Shown here: in pieces, positions 10,646-22,908 of the stretch | Layout: the number at the start of each line of letters is the position of its first letter | How positions within the stretch are numbered: the first letter of the stretch is position 1 | DNA from: Sialis fuliginosa | Lineage: Eukaryota > Arthropoda > Insecta > Megaloptera > Sialidae | NCBI GenBank assembly: GCA_961205875.1 | Contig: OY540814.1 | Span: 10,832,993-10,896,992, forward strand | DNA length: 64,000 nucleotides | Direction: 5' to 3' | The notes under the pieces: generated by a model | Databases searched by the model: none | What the model was told of the DNA's origin: nothing | The model's input: only the letters and a program-made list of their open reading frames with translations | Program-made: the position numbers and the translations under genes

Positions 10646-11442
10646 ATGAGTGTTTGAATCTCTATGAAACATTACAATATAAATCAGTGAATCCAATAGC
10701 TAGAGAAGAAAATAAGTTCTTTGATAAAATAGAAAACAATTAAATAATTTGAAAATTAAAGTATGTATAAGGCATACATATATAATATATATTTCTACAA
10801 CATTTTTTTCCATCAAACATTTCACATGACATATAGTGTTACTAAATAAGTAAACACAGTAAAAATGTATAGTCAAAGTATATTAGGCCAGGTGCTGTTA
10901 GAAAGACTTACAAAGTTTTCCCCCCTAAAGCAAAGTCTGAGGGACCTTATGTAGTAAAGGAAAATTTAACAAAAGTAAAGTTCAGAGAATTGACATTATA
11001 TTACAAGATAAAAAGTCACATAAGAAATGGAAATGATAAATAAAAAGTTAATTCGTATATACAATGAAAATTTTAAATCCAATACTAATTACATGAATAT
11101 AATATTATAATGTTAATAAAATATTAAATAAATATTTTATTAATTATTACATAAGATTTACTATGAATATATTTACAAAAGTAGTTGTAAAATAAATTTA
11201 AATCAAAAATACTTTTTGGTGCAATATAATAACCTATAACGGTATTATAAACAGAAAATCTAAACACCATACATACGAATAATTAATAAAAAATAAGTAT
11301 ATTACTAAATCTTTTAGATGACTTTCTGCATAAATTAAAAACAAATTGTGTTCAGCAATTACTTCTACGTTACATATGTACAAATTGATGTAAAAAACTG
11401 TGTAAATACATTTCAATTGTTGTTTCTGAACACATTTTATTA
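10610..11442. other. AT-rich 3' flank of DRAP1
   Basis: No gene was seen after the repeat. The part next to 11443 should hold the DRAP1 3' untranslated region (minus strand); AATAAA on the minus strand occurs at 11437-11442, immediately after the stop codon. Confidence 0.4.
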
Positions 11443-12331
11443 TTAATTATCATAATCCTCGTCGATACAAAGTTCACCTGCATTAGAACTATTGTAATTG
11501 TACATACTAGGTTGAGTAGATTGCTGTGCAACCGGAATCAGTGGAGGTGGACTGCTACGGCTTGCGTTTCTACCATTACGATCAGAAGTTTTAATAGTAT
11601 CTGAAGAGCTTAATGGAGGAGAAGTTTTTGGGCTATACTGTATGACTGATGTAGTATTACTAGTACTTTGTTGTTCTGTGTAGAAGTTAGCTGGAAAGCT
11701 TGTCGACACTCCTATATTTCTAATTGCGAGATCTTCTTCACTTACTGGCTGTTCACGTTTTGCTCTTAATGACTGGGCAGGTACACTGTATTGATGTGAC
11801 AAATCAGTAGGAGTTACTGGTTCATCGTCATTATTGATATCAGGTATATTTTTTACTAAATCCTTCAGAAAATCAAATCGATTTTCCGATAAAATACACT
11901 GCTTCATGTGCGAAGGAGATAGTGTCTTGGCATTCTTTGCATTTGTTATTTGCATTGCTTTTGTGAGAAGAGATTCCACAAACAATTCTAAAGTGCGAGG
12001 TATTTATAATTAAGGAAAATAACTAAACATTATGGTACCAGAATCGGTACACTTAACAATTGGTATGGCTATAAAAAAACCTTAAGATTTAATTGTATGT
12101 TTTTAAAGGATATAAATTATAACAGGAACAGCTTGTGCGACTTTTCCAACATCTTCATCCGTTTGCATTATTTTTTTGATTCGTCCCTAAATTACCATAA
12201 AACATAAATATATATAAAATTTAACATAACCTCATTAATAATTATAGTCTTCAATAAACTCTAAATATAAATTAAAATTATCTACTTACAGCAGGAAAAC
12301 GTGCATTATATTTTCTTTTTTTCGAGGGCAT
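11443..12331 (-). CDS. DRAP1: NC2-alpha / DRAP1, TBP-binding corepressor subunit
   Basis: Exons (minus): 12331-12290, 12186-12114, 11999-11443; 223 residues. The start gives [14 protein letters not shown], and the spliced N-terminal part ([36 protein letters not shown], then the helix containing [12 protein letters not shown]) is the H2A-like histone fold of NC2-alpha, roughly residues 9-85. The rest is Ser/Pro-rich and ends in an acidic DEDYDN tail. In known biology NC2-alpha pairs with Dr1 (NC2-beta), binds TBP on promoter DNA in the nucleus, and blocks TFIIA/TFIIB entry. Intron 1 (12187-12289) is ordinary GT-AG. Intron 2 (12000-12113) fits a U12-type AT-AC intron, and only that splice gives the conserved IISRTLELF. 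The gene is divergent from the M-Ras gene, with 860 bp between start codons. Identity is near certain. Confidence 0.95.
12000..12113 (-). other. U12-type AT-AC intron in DRAP1
   Basis: Read on the minus strand the intron starts ATATCCTTT (12113-12105), the minor-spliceosome 5' consensus. It ends ATAAATAC at 12000. TTTTCCTTAAT (12019-12009) matches the U12 branch-site consensus about 10 bases before the 3' end. There is no polypyrimidine tract and no usable GT-AG pair that keeps the frame. Joining 12114 to 11999 makes a TCT serine codon and restores IISRTLELF of the histone fold. Length is 114 nt. Confidence 0.92.
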
Positions 12332-13191
12332 TTTGACAAAAGTAAACAACCTAAATTACAAAACCTAAATTTTAGGTTATATGGTTATGATTTTTAATGC
12401 AACCAGTGTTTCCAAATATTTTTATACAGACATCATATTTTTATTTTTTTAAATGATTACAATCCAAATAATATACGAACACACATCGTGTATAGTGAAC
12501 TATTTTGTAATTGTTATTTTAATAGTTAATTAATTTCATATAAATATTTAAAAATACCTACATAATGAAAATTATAATTATAATAAGCAAAAATAATTTT
12601 CATTAGCTCTTCTTATATTTGATAATTTTTATTAAATAATTACATATTTATGAGTAATTTAAATATTCTTACATATCAACCTATAACTAGTTAATTACAT
12701 TAAGTCTGCATTCAGCATTCATATAAGTTATATTAATAAGCAACGTGATTTAAAAAAATAATTAACATAATAATTAAACGCCGTTAAATGCAATTCAGTA
12801 AAGTATAATGTAAACGTAATAGTTTATCGCGTTTATCGTAAGTTGGCACAGCAGACAGCAATCTAGTATGTATATTAATCTGATCTGTGGCAGCATTGAT
12901 TGCCAAAAAGGGAGACGTACATTTTCATTTAATAAATATATATGTCTACTATTGTAGTTAAACCTTTATCAAATTCTATCAAATTTAAATTTCATAATTT
13001 AGAAACAGCCTTCATACTGATTAAGACGTTTTTTGTAAGTGATTTACATATTTCATGTTTGATTAAATAAAAATCTTAATACACTTATCTTAATATTTTT
13101 TAGACTTGAAAATGCTCAATTTTAATAGGTTTTAGTATATAAAGAAGAAAAGGTAAATTAACAGTGCACAATAGGTAGACATAGGCGTACA
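12332..13191. promoter_or_regulatory. Divergent intergenic region DRAP1 / M-Ras
   Basis: Lies between two start codons that point away from each other, so it must hold at least one promoter for each gene. No convincing TATA box was identified. On the plus strand a possible 5' untranslated intron runs from gtaagtg (about 13036) to tttttag (about 13103). That intron is speculative. Confidence 0.5.
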
Positions 13192-14286
13192 ATGACACGG
13201 CCACCAAACGAAAACTTACCCACGGTCAAATTGGTGGTCGTGGGTGATGGAGGTGTTGGAAAAAGTGCAATCACTATACAATTTTTCCAAAAACTGTTTG
13301 TTACGGACTATGATCCGACAATAGAAGACAGTTATATACAGCACACTGAAGTGGATGGGCAGTGGTGTATATTAGATGGTAATTTAAACATTTGTCTGCT
13401 TTGTTATCTCTATTAAAATTTATTTTATTGTTATTTTAGTGTTAGATACAGCTGGACAGGAAGAATTCAGTGCAATGAGAGAACAGTACATGCGAAAAGG
13501 TGATGGTTTTCTTCTTGTTTATTCTGTAACTGATAAACAGAGCTATGAAAATATTGTTAATTTTCATACACAAATACTTAGAGTTAAAGATAGGTAAGTG
13601 ATTTAAACATTAATGATATGAAGTAAAGTTCTAATTACTTCTGAAATTTGTAGAGATGTGTATCCTATGTTATTGGTGGCTAATAAAGTAGATTTGGTTC
13701 ATTTACGTAAAGTGTCGGAAGAGATGGGTCGAGATTTAGCGCACAAACTAGGAATACCGTATATCGAAACCAGTGCCAAGGATCCACCTTTAAATATTGA
13801 TGCAGCATTTCATGAAGTACTGTATTATTTTACTAATCAATTATTTACTAACATTTTAAGGGGAAACTCCACTGACCCAAAAAAATACTTTTTTTTTATA
13901 ATTTACTGAAATATGTAATATACCTATATATGTAAGTAGGGTTAAACAAAAGACTGAATAGACACTCTGATTTGTTCACTGTTATTGCCTCTACTGAAAT
14001 TGCTAACTTTCACAAATTTTAACATATTTTTTGGTGGAAATATTCTTGAAAAAATATTCCTTAAGATAATTCAAAATCAATAAATTGTTTTTTTTTTACC
14101 CGCGACAGTGGAGTTCTTCTTTAATATGACAAATATGAAGCCAGAAAGATATCACGAGATATTGTAGTTATATATATGTTTATTATTTTTAATTTTCAGG
14201 TCGTACGTATAATTCGCAACCAACCACCTGCAGAATTAGAAAAGAGAAAAAGACGTAAAATGTCCGTGAAATGTGTATTGATGTGA
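13192..14286 (+). CDS. MRAS: M-Ras-type small GTPase
   Basis: Exons 13192-13378, 13440-13593, 13654-13816 and 14200-14286; 196 residues, in frame throughout. It is a Ras-family GTP switch at the plasma membrane. Motifs: P-loop GDGGVGKS at 18-25 (the Ras Gly12 equivalent is G20), switch [10 protein letters not shown] at 40-48, DTAGQEE at 65-71 with catalytic Gln69, NKVD at 124-127, ETSAK at 152-156. The C-terminus is basic (KRKRRK) and ends CVLM, a CaaX box; the terminal Met favours farnesylation. The N-terminal extension with [28 protein letters not shown] and ETSAKDPP are M-Ras rather than H/K-Ras or R-Ras features. In known biology M-Ras forms the SHOC2-PP1 complex that activates RAF. Intron 3 carries a 261-bp MITE. 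It is the divergent neighbour of DRAP1. Confidence 0.93.
13860..14120. mobile_element. TTAA-flanked MITE in M-Ras intron 3
   Basis: Ends are inverted around ACTCCACTGACCC / ...CGCGACAGTGGAGT. TTAA lies on both sides (13856-13859, 14121-14124). It is placed between exon 3 and exon 4, 79 bases before the exon 4 acceptor, and leaves splice sites intact. Interior AT-rich, non-coding. Confidence 0.7.
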
Positions 14287-17093
14287 AATGCTTTAAGTAA
14301 CATGCAATCATAAGTACGAAAATGTACAATAATTTTTTCATTCAAGTACGCTACTTGTTGTATAACCCTATTTTGTGAAGCTCAAAAAAAATATTAACGA
14401 AACGTGAAGATAATAATTGTGTATTCCAATGTTTATATCATTTAGGTGAAACTTTTATTTAAAGACTAATGCTGTGTAATCATTTTGATTTTGATAATTA
14501 TTATTGTGATGTATTTTCAAAACATATTGCCAAAGATATATTTATTTAATTTTTATACAGTGATGTTGAAACATGATACTTGACCGTTAGGCACTTACAA
14601 CTATGAATATAAACTATACGCGCTCCTTCTAAGCCTTCTATAGTTCTATGTTTTATTTAAGTTTCTCCTTTCATTGCGTAGAGGGTAGAGAATAGTCAAT
14701 ATAATATTTAAATAAGATATAATAATACAGGTTTAAGAATATCGTAATCAATCTATATTTGTAAAAGAGTTTGTCCTCACTCGTTCAATCACTGACTCAT
14801 CAACGTACAGCCCAAACCCTTGAATCTAGAAACTTGAAAACTTATAGGTGTCTTTTTTATGACATAAGCACTCGCTAAGAAGAAGCTCTAAAGTTCAAAG
14901 GTATTAAAAAACAAAAATTTTTTATACGTTTATTTGCATATCTGCTTATATTATAAAAAAATGTTCCAGACTAACAGCACAAATGATAGATTTTATAAAT
15001 TTTTAGCAGTTCCTGTCTGTTACCCCTGCATATGTTTGAATAAGTGCTCCAACCCTGCACCACATAATTTTGCCCTTGCAGCAGACAAATGTGCATAATG
15101 TGGTTTGCTTATATTTTCATTTTTTAACTTGATTATTTTATTATTCCTTGAGGTATCTATATTACCTAAATTGATGTTATGCACATTTAAATGATCCATT
15201 ATAAATGTACTATTTAAATCTGAAAACTGATTTTATTTAGTTTTTTTAGTACATCGACTGTTTTATATAAAAGCATCTGCAGTAACTTAAATATTTAAGT
15301 TAGATATATGATCTCACGGACTTTGAATTGAACTCGACAATACTTATCCATATATAATTTTTTTGTATCTCATAGTTTAGATCAGAATATGGATGAAATG
15401 GTCGACACATTCAATTTTTTTTAATTGCGCAGCTAATTTATTTATTTCACAGCTGTTTTAAGTGATAATGTGATGATATATATTCTATAGTGCAAGTATC
15501 ATCAAAATCGATCCAGTAGAAGTTTTTAAAATTACCTCTAACAAACCTACAAAAACTTTATATTTATATTAGTATAGATATGAATGGCCACAAAAACGAA
15601 TATAATAAATCTATGTATATACTTATAGCTAATATTCATAGAACATTCATACTTTTATGATCGGCATATGACTAATGGTCAAGTACATTTATATTGTATG
15701 CTTCTTTTATATATTTTAATTATATCATGTCAATTGTTGAATATTGTTTTATTATGTTACCAATCCTCCCCTTTCAAATCTACTATTAACACGCTATGGT
15801 AATTTTAATAATGTATAGAATGTTAACATTTTAGAGGACAGCAAAAATAAAATTAAGATAATAGTTTTTTGTCATGATCTCATAGAAAGATATCGCGTAT
15901 TCTTATAAAGTACTGATATCATTTAATTTATATAAGAATAGGTAGGAACAATTATAATATTTTACTTGAAAAATCTTGTCATTTTCTTAAAAAATCTAAT
16001 ATGTTTCCGTGGATGCCACAGGATTTTATTATATGCAGGCAGAGGCATAGCTAGTTGACAAAATTTATGTTTTGTCATTTTTGAGTTACAGTATCTACAG
16101 AAAGACCGATAGACAGACAACATAGCGAAAATAGTCTAAATTGATATTTCCATCAAAATCTCGAATGAAAAAAAATTAAGGTCGTATAAGAAAGTAAAAA
16201 TGACTATTCCTAGAGGCATTGACCGATATATAGGTATTGTTATGCAAAATAGCCAGTTAAACCGGTAAAACAAGACGATATTCAAATATGATTTGTTTAA
16301 AATTATTATTAATTCTGTTGTTTAAAGTTTAATATTCATTTAAGAAGAAAAATTATACAAATTATGAGTAAAATTGTGATACTTTCTTTGTTGTAATCGT
16401 CATTTTTGTAACAACCACGTAACCGGGAAAATTGAATAACCACGTACCTTAGAGTATAATATGTTAACATAGATTTTAACGCTACATATATTTGTATTGT
16501 TAGAAATCAACAAAGCAATTTATTGTTTTTATTTTATTTTTATAATTTTTTTTATGAAATACAAATATTTATTATTCTTAAAATAATATAAAATCAATAT
16601 TTATATTTATATACACCTATACATACTGCATTTTACTTTAATATTTGAAAACACATGATACATAATCCTGCATTTAATAATATATGATTTAATAATCCAA
16701 TAAATGCTATTTAATGTTGATAAACAATAACATACAATTTTTTGTAAGATGATATTGTGTTATCTTGTTTTTACGCGAAACTATCTATAAAATACTAGAG
16801 ATATGGTAGATTAAATACTATTTACATACGTAATAGATGGTAATTGTAATCTAGCTCTGCTATAAGTACATTTTAATACATACAAACATACCAAGTACAT
16901 GCTTAATTAAACTCAATACATAATATAATTTACCGAACATAGTCTAAGGTAAAAAGAAGTTTATCAATTGTCAAATGTCAACATCGCACATGATGGTGAT
17001 AGGTATATCGGGTATATCTTTTATGTCATTTGGATATCAGAATGGAAAATAATTCAGTGTTTATATTACTACATAATCTATAATTTAATAAAA
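14287..17093. other. Intergenic region, M-Ras to TBC1D9
   Basis: The left part holds the M-Ras 3' untranslated region. From about 14760 to 15590 is an old dispersed repeat starting near 'gttcaatcactgactcatca' and ending 'attagtataga', a layout common in insect retroposon-derived repeats. The remainder is AT-rich with no exon. The TBC1D9 promoter should be just before 17094; no TATA box was identified. Confidence 0.5.
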
Positions 17094-20000
17094 ATGTGGG
17101 TTAAACCGAGTGAAGTATTGTTTCCTAACGCTTTATGGTAAGTTCTTTATACCCAGCTGATATTGACAGTCCATTGACTTTTTGCATGTAATTTTAATTT
17201 CTAGGGAAAGCGAAAGATCGTCGATTTATTTTGTTCTTCAACATCGAAAAGGGCATGGCAAAGCTAGAGGACTATCATCACTTTTTGTCAGTACTATAGA
17301 TTCTGTTTTCGATACTAAACCACCACCATATAGAATACTTCATCAAACACCTTCTTCGGAAGTTTGTTATCGTAAGTATTCATAGTAAATTTTCAGAATA
17401 ATTTAATACACTAACTACCAGAGGTATATCAAATTAATTTGAGCATAATTTTCTAGAGATAGCATGTTCGTTACAAAGAGATGAAATTCTACAAGATTGG
17501 GATTGGATATTTAAAAATTTAGCTGAAACACTTACATCATTTGATAATGAAGAACAGGTAACGGAATTTGTTTTATGTAAAATTCGCTCAATGATTGCCA
17601 ACGTACAAGACACTGTTAGAGTAGATGGTAAGTGAAACTTATTTATTTTAAGGGTTGAATAATGTAAACATCACTGAGTAAACGTTAAAAACTAAGCTAT
17701 AGTTAATATTCAAAATTATAGTTTCAAAGTAGGCTGGTAAAATTTCTATTAATCTAGTTATTTACGTTTTATTTTAGATGAAGATACTGAAGCTTTTAAA
17801 AATGTAGCATATAGATTTTATAAACATTTTAATGTACCGTCCGATGATAAACTTGTAAATTATTATTCCTGCAGGTTTGTGCTAATTAAAATATTAACTT
17901 TATTATGTATGAAAAAAAAATGTTAAAGTGTATTGGCTTTTTCAGTTATTGGAAAAGTAAATTACCTAGACAGGGATGGATGTATTTAACAGTGAATCAT
18001 GTATGCTTTCATTCCTATATTTTGGGAAAAGAAACTAAGTTAGTAATTAGATGGATGGATGTTTTAAAACTAAACATATCAAATAGTTTTCTTTTTCCTG
18101 ATTCAATTTGTATTGCTACTCGAGAAAAGGAACATTACTTTTCAATGTTCATTCATAAAACAGAAACTTATCAACTTATGCAACAATTAGTTAACTATGC
18201 AATGAAACAGTAAGTATGATTGAAATTTAGTTTTAATATTGTGTATTTAATTTTTTATCTAATTATATTTAGACTTATTGATGACAAAGGTGGTTTTACT
18301 GAAGATAGAGATTTATTGAATAAATTGTGGTAAGTTTTTTTGTCTAAAATTTGCACTGTATTAAAAGTTTGATAGGTACAAATTAAATTTTATATTTACA
18401 GTAAAAACGTTCAAAAGAAACCATCTTTTTTAAAACGAGATTTAGATGCAAGAGCTCACTCTGAATCTTACCGTTTAAAATTTAGATTGCCAAATTCTGA
18501 GAAATTAGATGGAATAATAGAAGGAAGATTATGGACACCATATAATAAAAAGCATGTTTGGGGTCGTTTATATTTGTCTCAATGTTATATCTGTTTTGAA
18601 AGTAGAGTAAAAAAATTAGTAAGTCTTGTGATACCATTACGTGACATTCAAGATATCAAAAAACTAGAAAACCATAACTCAAAATTAGAAGGAGACAGAT
18701 CTATTGAAATTATTACAAATGCGTCGAGTTTCCTTTATTCTCAAATCACCGACCTCGATTTTCTGTATGAGAAAATAGCAGAACTATTGTCTCGAAGAAA
18801 TTTATGTTTTGCTTCACAAAGTCGAAAACAAAGTTGTAGCAGTGCGAGTAGTGCAAGCAGCGTCGGAGATGGAAAGAAAATCAATTGGTTCCCTCAACCT
18901 CCACTCATGACTCTATTTCCGTTACAAAGTAATAAAGCATTGTCTGATATTCAAAATGAAAAAGAACGACAATGGTGTATACATTTTCAAGATTATGGAA
19001 GAGGTGTAAGTATCTACAGGACAACCGAAACAGCAAAGTTAATACTACGAGGCGTACCTGACCGTTTAAGAGGCGAAGTTTGGTTATCATTTTCAGGAGC
19101 TAAGAATGAACTTTCAATGAATCAAGGACTGTATCAGAAACTTGTAGATGAAGCTTTAGGTTAGTTTTAGTAAAATTTTATTGACATATTCATGACTGTA
19201 AAACTGTAAATTATTGCTTTTTAGGAAAACCATCCACAGCAAATGATGAAATTGAACGTGACTTGCATCGTTCCTTACCAGAACATCCAGCATTTCAATC
19301 TGATATTGGAATAAATGCTTTACGACGTGTACTCTCGGCATATGCATGGAAAAATCCTCAGATCGGTTACTGTCAAGCAATGAATATAGTTGCTTCAGTT
19401 TTACTTATTTATTGTTCAGAAGAAGAAGCATTTTGGTTACTGGCTTGCCTGTGTGAATATCTTTTACCTGATTATTACAACACGAGAGTCGTTGGGGCTC
19501 TTATCGATCAAGGTGTCCTAGACGATTTGATTTCGGAACATTTAAAAGAGCTTCATAAACGTTTGGAACAACTCGGAATGATTAAAATGATATCCTTGTC
19601 ATGGTTCCTTACAATCTTTATTAGTGTTATGCCATATGAAAGTGCTGTTAACATAATTGATTGTTTCTTTTATGATGGAGCAAAAGTAATATTCCAAGTA
19701 GCTTTAATGATATTACAATGGAATAAAGATAAGCTATTAGAATGCAGAGATGATGGAGAAGCAATGCAATTGCTCACTAGTTATTTGGAAGGTGTTTATA
19801 ATGATGAAAAAAGTGTGGTTTTACAAAGTAACACTTCTGATAAAAAGGTAGCCACTTGCTGTTTTTATTTATTTTTTATACAAAAATTTATTGGTCCATT
19901 TTATCTTACAGAGTATTTCAATACAAACATTAGTATATGAAGCCTATTCTCAATATGGTATTTTAGCAACGAGTATGATAGAACAATTACGCTTGAAACA

Positions 20001-22324
20001 TAGACTTCGAGTAGTTCAACTTTTGGAAGAAGGTGTTGAGAAAAATGCAATACGTAGTGTTTTAAATGACGGTTATTTTACAAACGAAGAGTTACAGACT
20101 CTCATAGGATTAATAAGAGAAGAGAATTTGTCCACGAAAAGATACATTCCTGAAAAACACGATCCTACTCTGCAACCTTACGAGGTGTTTCGAGTTGATT
20201 TTGATTTCTTTAGAATTTTATTTATTGGAATTTCTCCATGGGGAAATAATCCTAATTCCGAGTCCATTGCAGCTAGACTATTTAGAGTAAGTCAATTATT
20301 TATGTGCAAAGTTTATTACAGATTCCAAGCTTTAAATTTTGCTTCCTCGCAATATTGAAGATACGAAAAGCTTTGTGATCATTTTAAAATAAGACAAAAA
20401 AATTTTTCTCCAACACTTTTCATTCCGTGTCTGTCTGTCCACAGAATCTTTGTCATACGCATAACTCATGAACCACTGAACCAATATTAATGAAACTTGG
20501 TTGGTTTGAGGATGTCAAAAAATTAAAAATATATGAAAAAATAATCAGGCACGCCTTAAGAAAAAAATCAAAATAATATTTTTTAGTAAAATTGTATAAA
20601 AATTAAATAGTTAACCAATGCCAGGCAATTTATCTTAATACTTTTTTTAGTTTTTATTTAAATTGTTCAATAATAAAATTAACTACTTTTGGTGAATTTT
20701 GCACGAGGAAGCACTGTGTATTTACTTGGCAAATCTTTTATTTTTTTCATCAATATTTATCATAATTACAGAGCTTTGAATATCACACTTTTTTATGATT
20801 TAATTAGAGCGTTTATTATATGACATTTAAATTTTATTTAACAGTTGCTTGATCACGATCGAGATGGATACATGAACTTCCGAGAACTTATAGCAGCTTT
20901 AGGAATAACAAGTACAGCCGAATGTACACAAAGATTGAAATTATTATTTGTATTACATTTACCTCCGTTACTCTCTCCTATTGATTTTGATTCACCGATA
21001 CAGACTGAATCAGGTGCTGAGATAGCTTCTGAAGCCACCGATTTTTTTAGCAGTTTAGAAATAAGTGCAGCTAATTTAGAACAGAACAGCAGTTTTCAAG
21101 AAACATTGTCTCCTGCCGTAGAAGCTACTGTTAGTCGATCTGAAAGTGTTTCTAGTCAGTTGGGAGCAGCGGGAGATTCGTCTAATTGGGAAGTTAAAAG
21201 TCTCAGTAGCTTGAGAAATGTAATTCAGTCAAGAGATACTAAAATCGATTTGAAAAGTATTCCTCGAATGACGCAGCCTTATTTTAATGTTTTATTGATG
21301 TCAATGTACGATATGCTACAACAAGAACAAGGATATCAGGATTGTGTTGCTAGAGCAGGTAGTATTAGGAAAAAATTTAATTCAATGTAGTTGATTTAAT
21401 TACTTTTTAAAATTCATTTTTAGGTACTTTGCTTCTGCAAATTGGTGATGTAGGACGAAATTTAACTATGGAAAAAGAAGAGTCAGTAGATAGTTTAATT
21501 AATGCTGCTTCTGCTAATGTTTCTCTACCAGATTCTCCAGATGAGGTACGTTAACTTTAAATTTTTTATCTACTCTTTGAAAAGCCCCACGACCATTATT
21601 TATGACTAGTATCACCTATGGTCAAAAATCGACCAATATTTTACTTAACTTAACCTAACCTAACATAACTTAACCTGCTATTACAACAAAAAATTTTAAA
21701 TAAAAACAAAAAAATTGAAATCTCTATACGGATTCTCTGTTTGACAGAAACCCAAAACTATTTATTTTTGTCACTTGGCGGCACTAGGAGTATTGCTATG
21801 CTGTTGATGAAATAATGATATGGGAAATAAACAAACAGTGAGAGGGGAAATCATGTGTGTATGTTTACTTTATTCAACCTGCCTTAAGGGCAACATACAC
21901 CCATGATTTTTTTGTGCACATCTATGGCACAGTACTTTTTGAATGATATAAGTTTCATTCACCTCCTTTTATAATAAATACCAAAAAAACGTACGACAAT
22001 TTTCGATGTTCATGTATTAATATATAGATTGGTAAACTAATATTTTGGAACATGATTTGAAATCGTAAAAGGGAACACTGTATATTACAATATTTCCTTA
22101 AAATTTTGCAGGCACCAGATAAAAATGGAAATCCGAATGTTCGGTCTGAACCTCAATGGTATATAACAGCAGAACAATTTTTAGCAACAATGCTTGCGAC
22201 TCCATTGATATCTGACTTTTTCTCAAGAAGAATAAATCTCACTGAATCCATAGAACAATTCCAAAAAAGGCGATTGAATCGATTTCATAGTTTAAGTGAA
22301 AGTGCTCCTGTAATTATTGTATAG
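17094..22324 (+). CDS. TBC1D9: TBC1D9-type Rab GAP (GRAM-GRAM-TBC-EF hand)
   Basis: Twelve exons: 17094-17137, 17205-17371, 17457-17627, 17778-17874, 17946-18209, 18273-18329, 18402-19159, 19225-19847, 19912-20286, 20845-21358, 21424-21545, 22112-22324; 1134 residues, in frame at every junction. The start [15 protein letters not shown] is the conserved TBC1D8/9 N-terminus. GRAM 1 is about residues 140-225 ([15 protein letters not shown]) and GRAM 2 about 290-380 ([20 protein letters not shown]). The TBC domain is about 482-690, with the IERDLHR arginine finger (R535) and GYCQ glutamine (Q570), so GAP activity is expected. A full EF-hand loop, [12 protein letters not shown], starts at D855. 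The C-terminal [13 protein letters not shown] block is also conserved. Family members turn off Rab GTPases on membranes; the Rab target here is not known. All introns are GT-AG. Intron 9 (558 nt) and intron 11 (566 nt) are long and repeat-bearing. TBC1D8/8B is the alternative family name. Confidence 0.95.
20338..20716. mobile_element. Non-autonomous element in TBC1D9 intron 9
   Basis: Ends GCTTCCTCG and CGAGGAAGC are inverted. A second copy in opposite orientation is at about 41698-42119, with fragments at 42273-42330 and near 5999. It contains the phrase 'gaaccaatattaatgaaact', common in such insect repeats. It lies just before the exon coding the EF hand. Confidence 0.65.
21640..21676 (+). 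repeat. Short telomere-like CCTAA tract
   Basis: cttaacttaacctaacctaa followed by cataacttaacc contains two exact CCTAA units (the complement of the insect TTAGG telomere repeat) and degenerate neighbours. It lies in TBC1D9 intron 11. Could be chance in AT-rich DNA. Confidence 0.35.
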
Positions 22325-22459
22325 TATAACGTTACCGAGTTTCCTTTTGAAGTGCAAATTAGTCCACCAGTGGCATTCGCAGATGTAGCAGAGTAATAAT
22401 ATAGAAATAGTTATTTAAGCAATATTATACTGTTATATTTTATTTCATTTAAATATATA

Positions 22460-22908
22460 CAGGTTGTCCAAGATAAACGTGAAAAGCATTTAGGAAATGA
22501 CATTTCCTAACGGGTAATAAATACAGATTCAGTGACATATCGTTATAAAGTAGAGTAATAAACACGTTCAAATATGCTATAGCTAACTAAGTGGCCCATA
22601 TGAAAAACTAAAGTGAGGGCTTGTAACTCGGAAAATAAAAGTGATATAAAAATTCTAAATACACCAACCAATTCAACACAAAAAGTGCTTTAAGAAACCG
22701 TAAATAAAAAGTACCTATCTACTTTGACAAAAAAGTTATAGCCATTTAAAGAATTTTAAAATTTTCAGATTTTTGGGTATTCCGCCTAAACCACATAGAA
22801 TTATTAATATTTTTTGATATAGTAATACTTGCCCCTTGTTTACAAATAATTCATCTCATTTAACCGAATCTGTATCTCTTACCGTTTAGGAAATCCTTGG
22901 ACACCCTG
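22460..22908. mobile_element. Mariner-like MITE after TBC1D9
   Basis: Left end CAGGTTGTCCAAGATAAACG, right end (reverse complement) CAGGGTGTCCAAGGATTTCC, with TA on each side. It starts 135 bases after the TBC1D9 stop, probably within its 3' untranslated region, and could supply AATAAA signals (about 22516 and 22557). Confidence 0.75.

Noticed and set aside
18905-19380. Minus-strand frames across TBC1D9 exons 7 and 8
   Set aside because: Shadows of the conserved plus-strand coding sequence.
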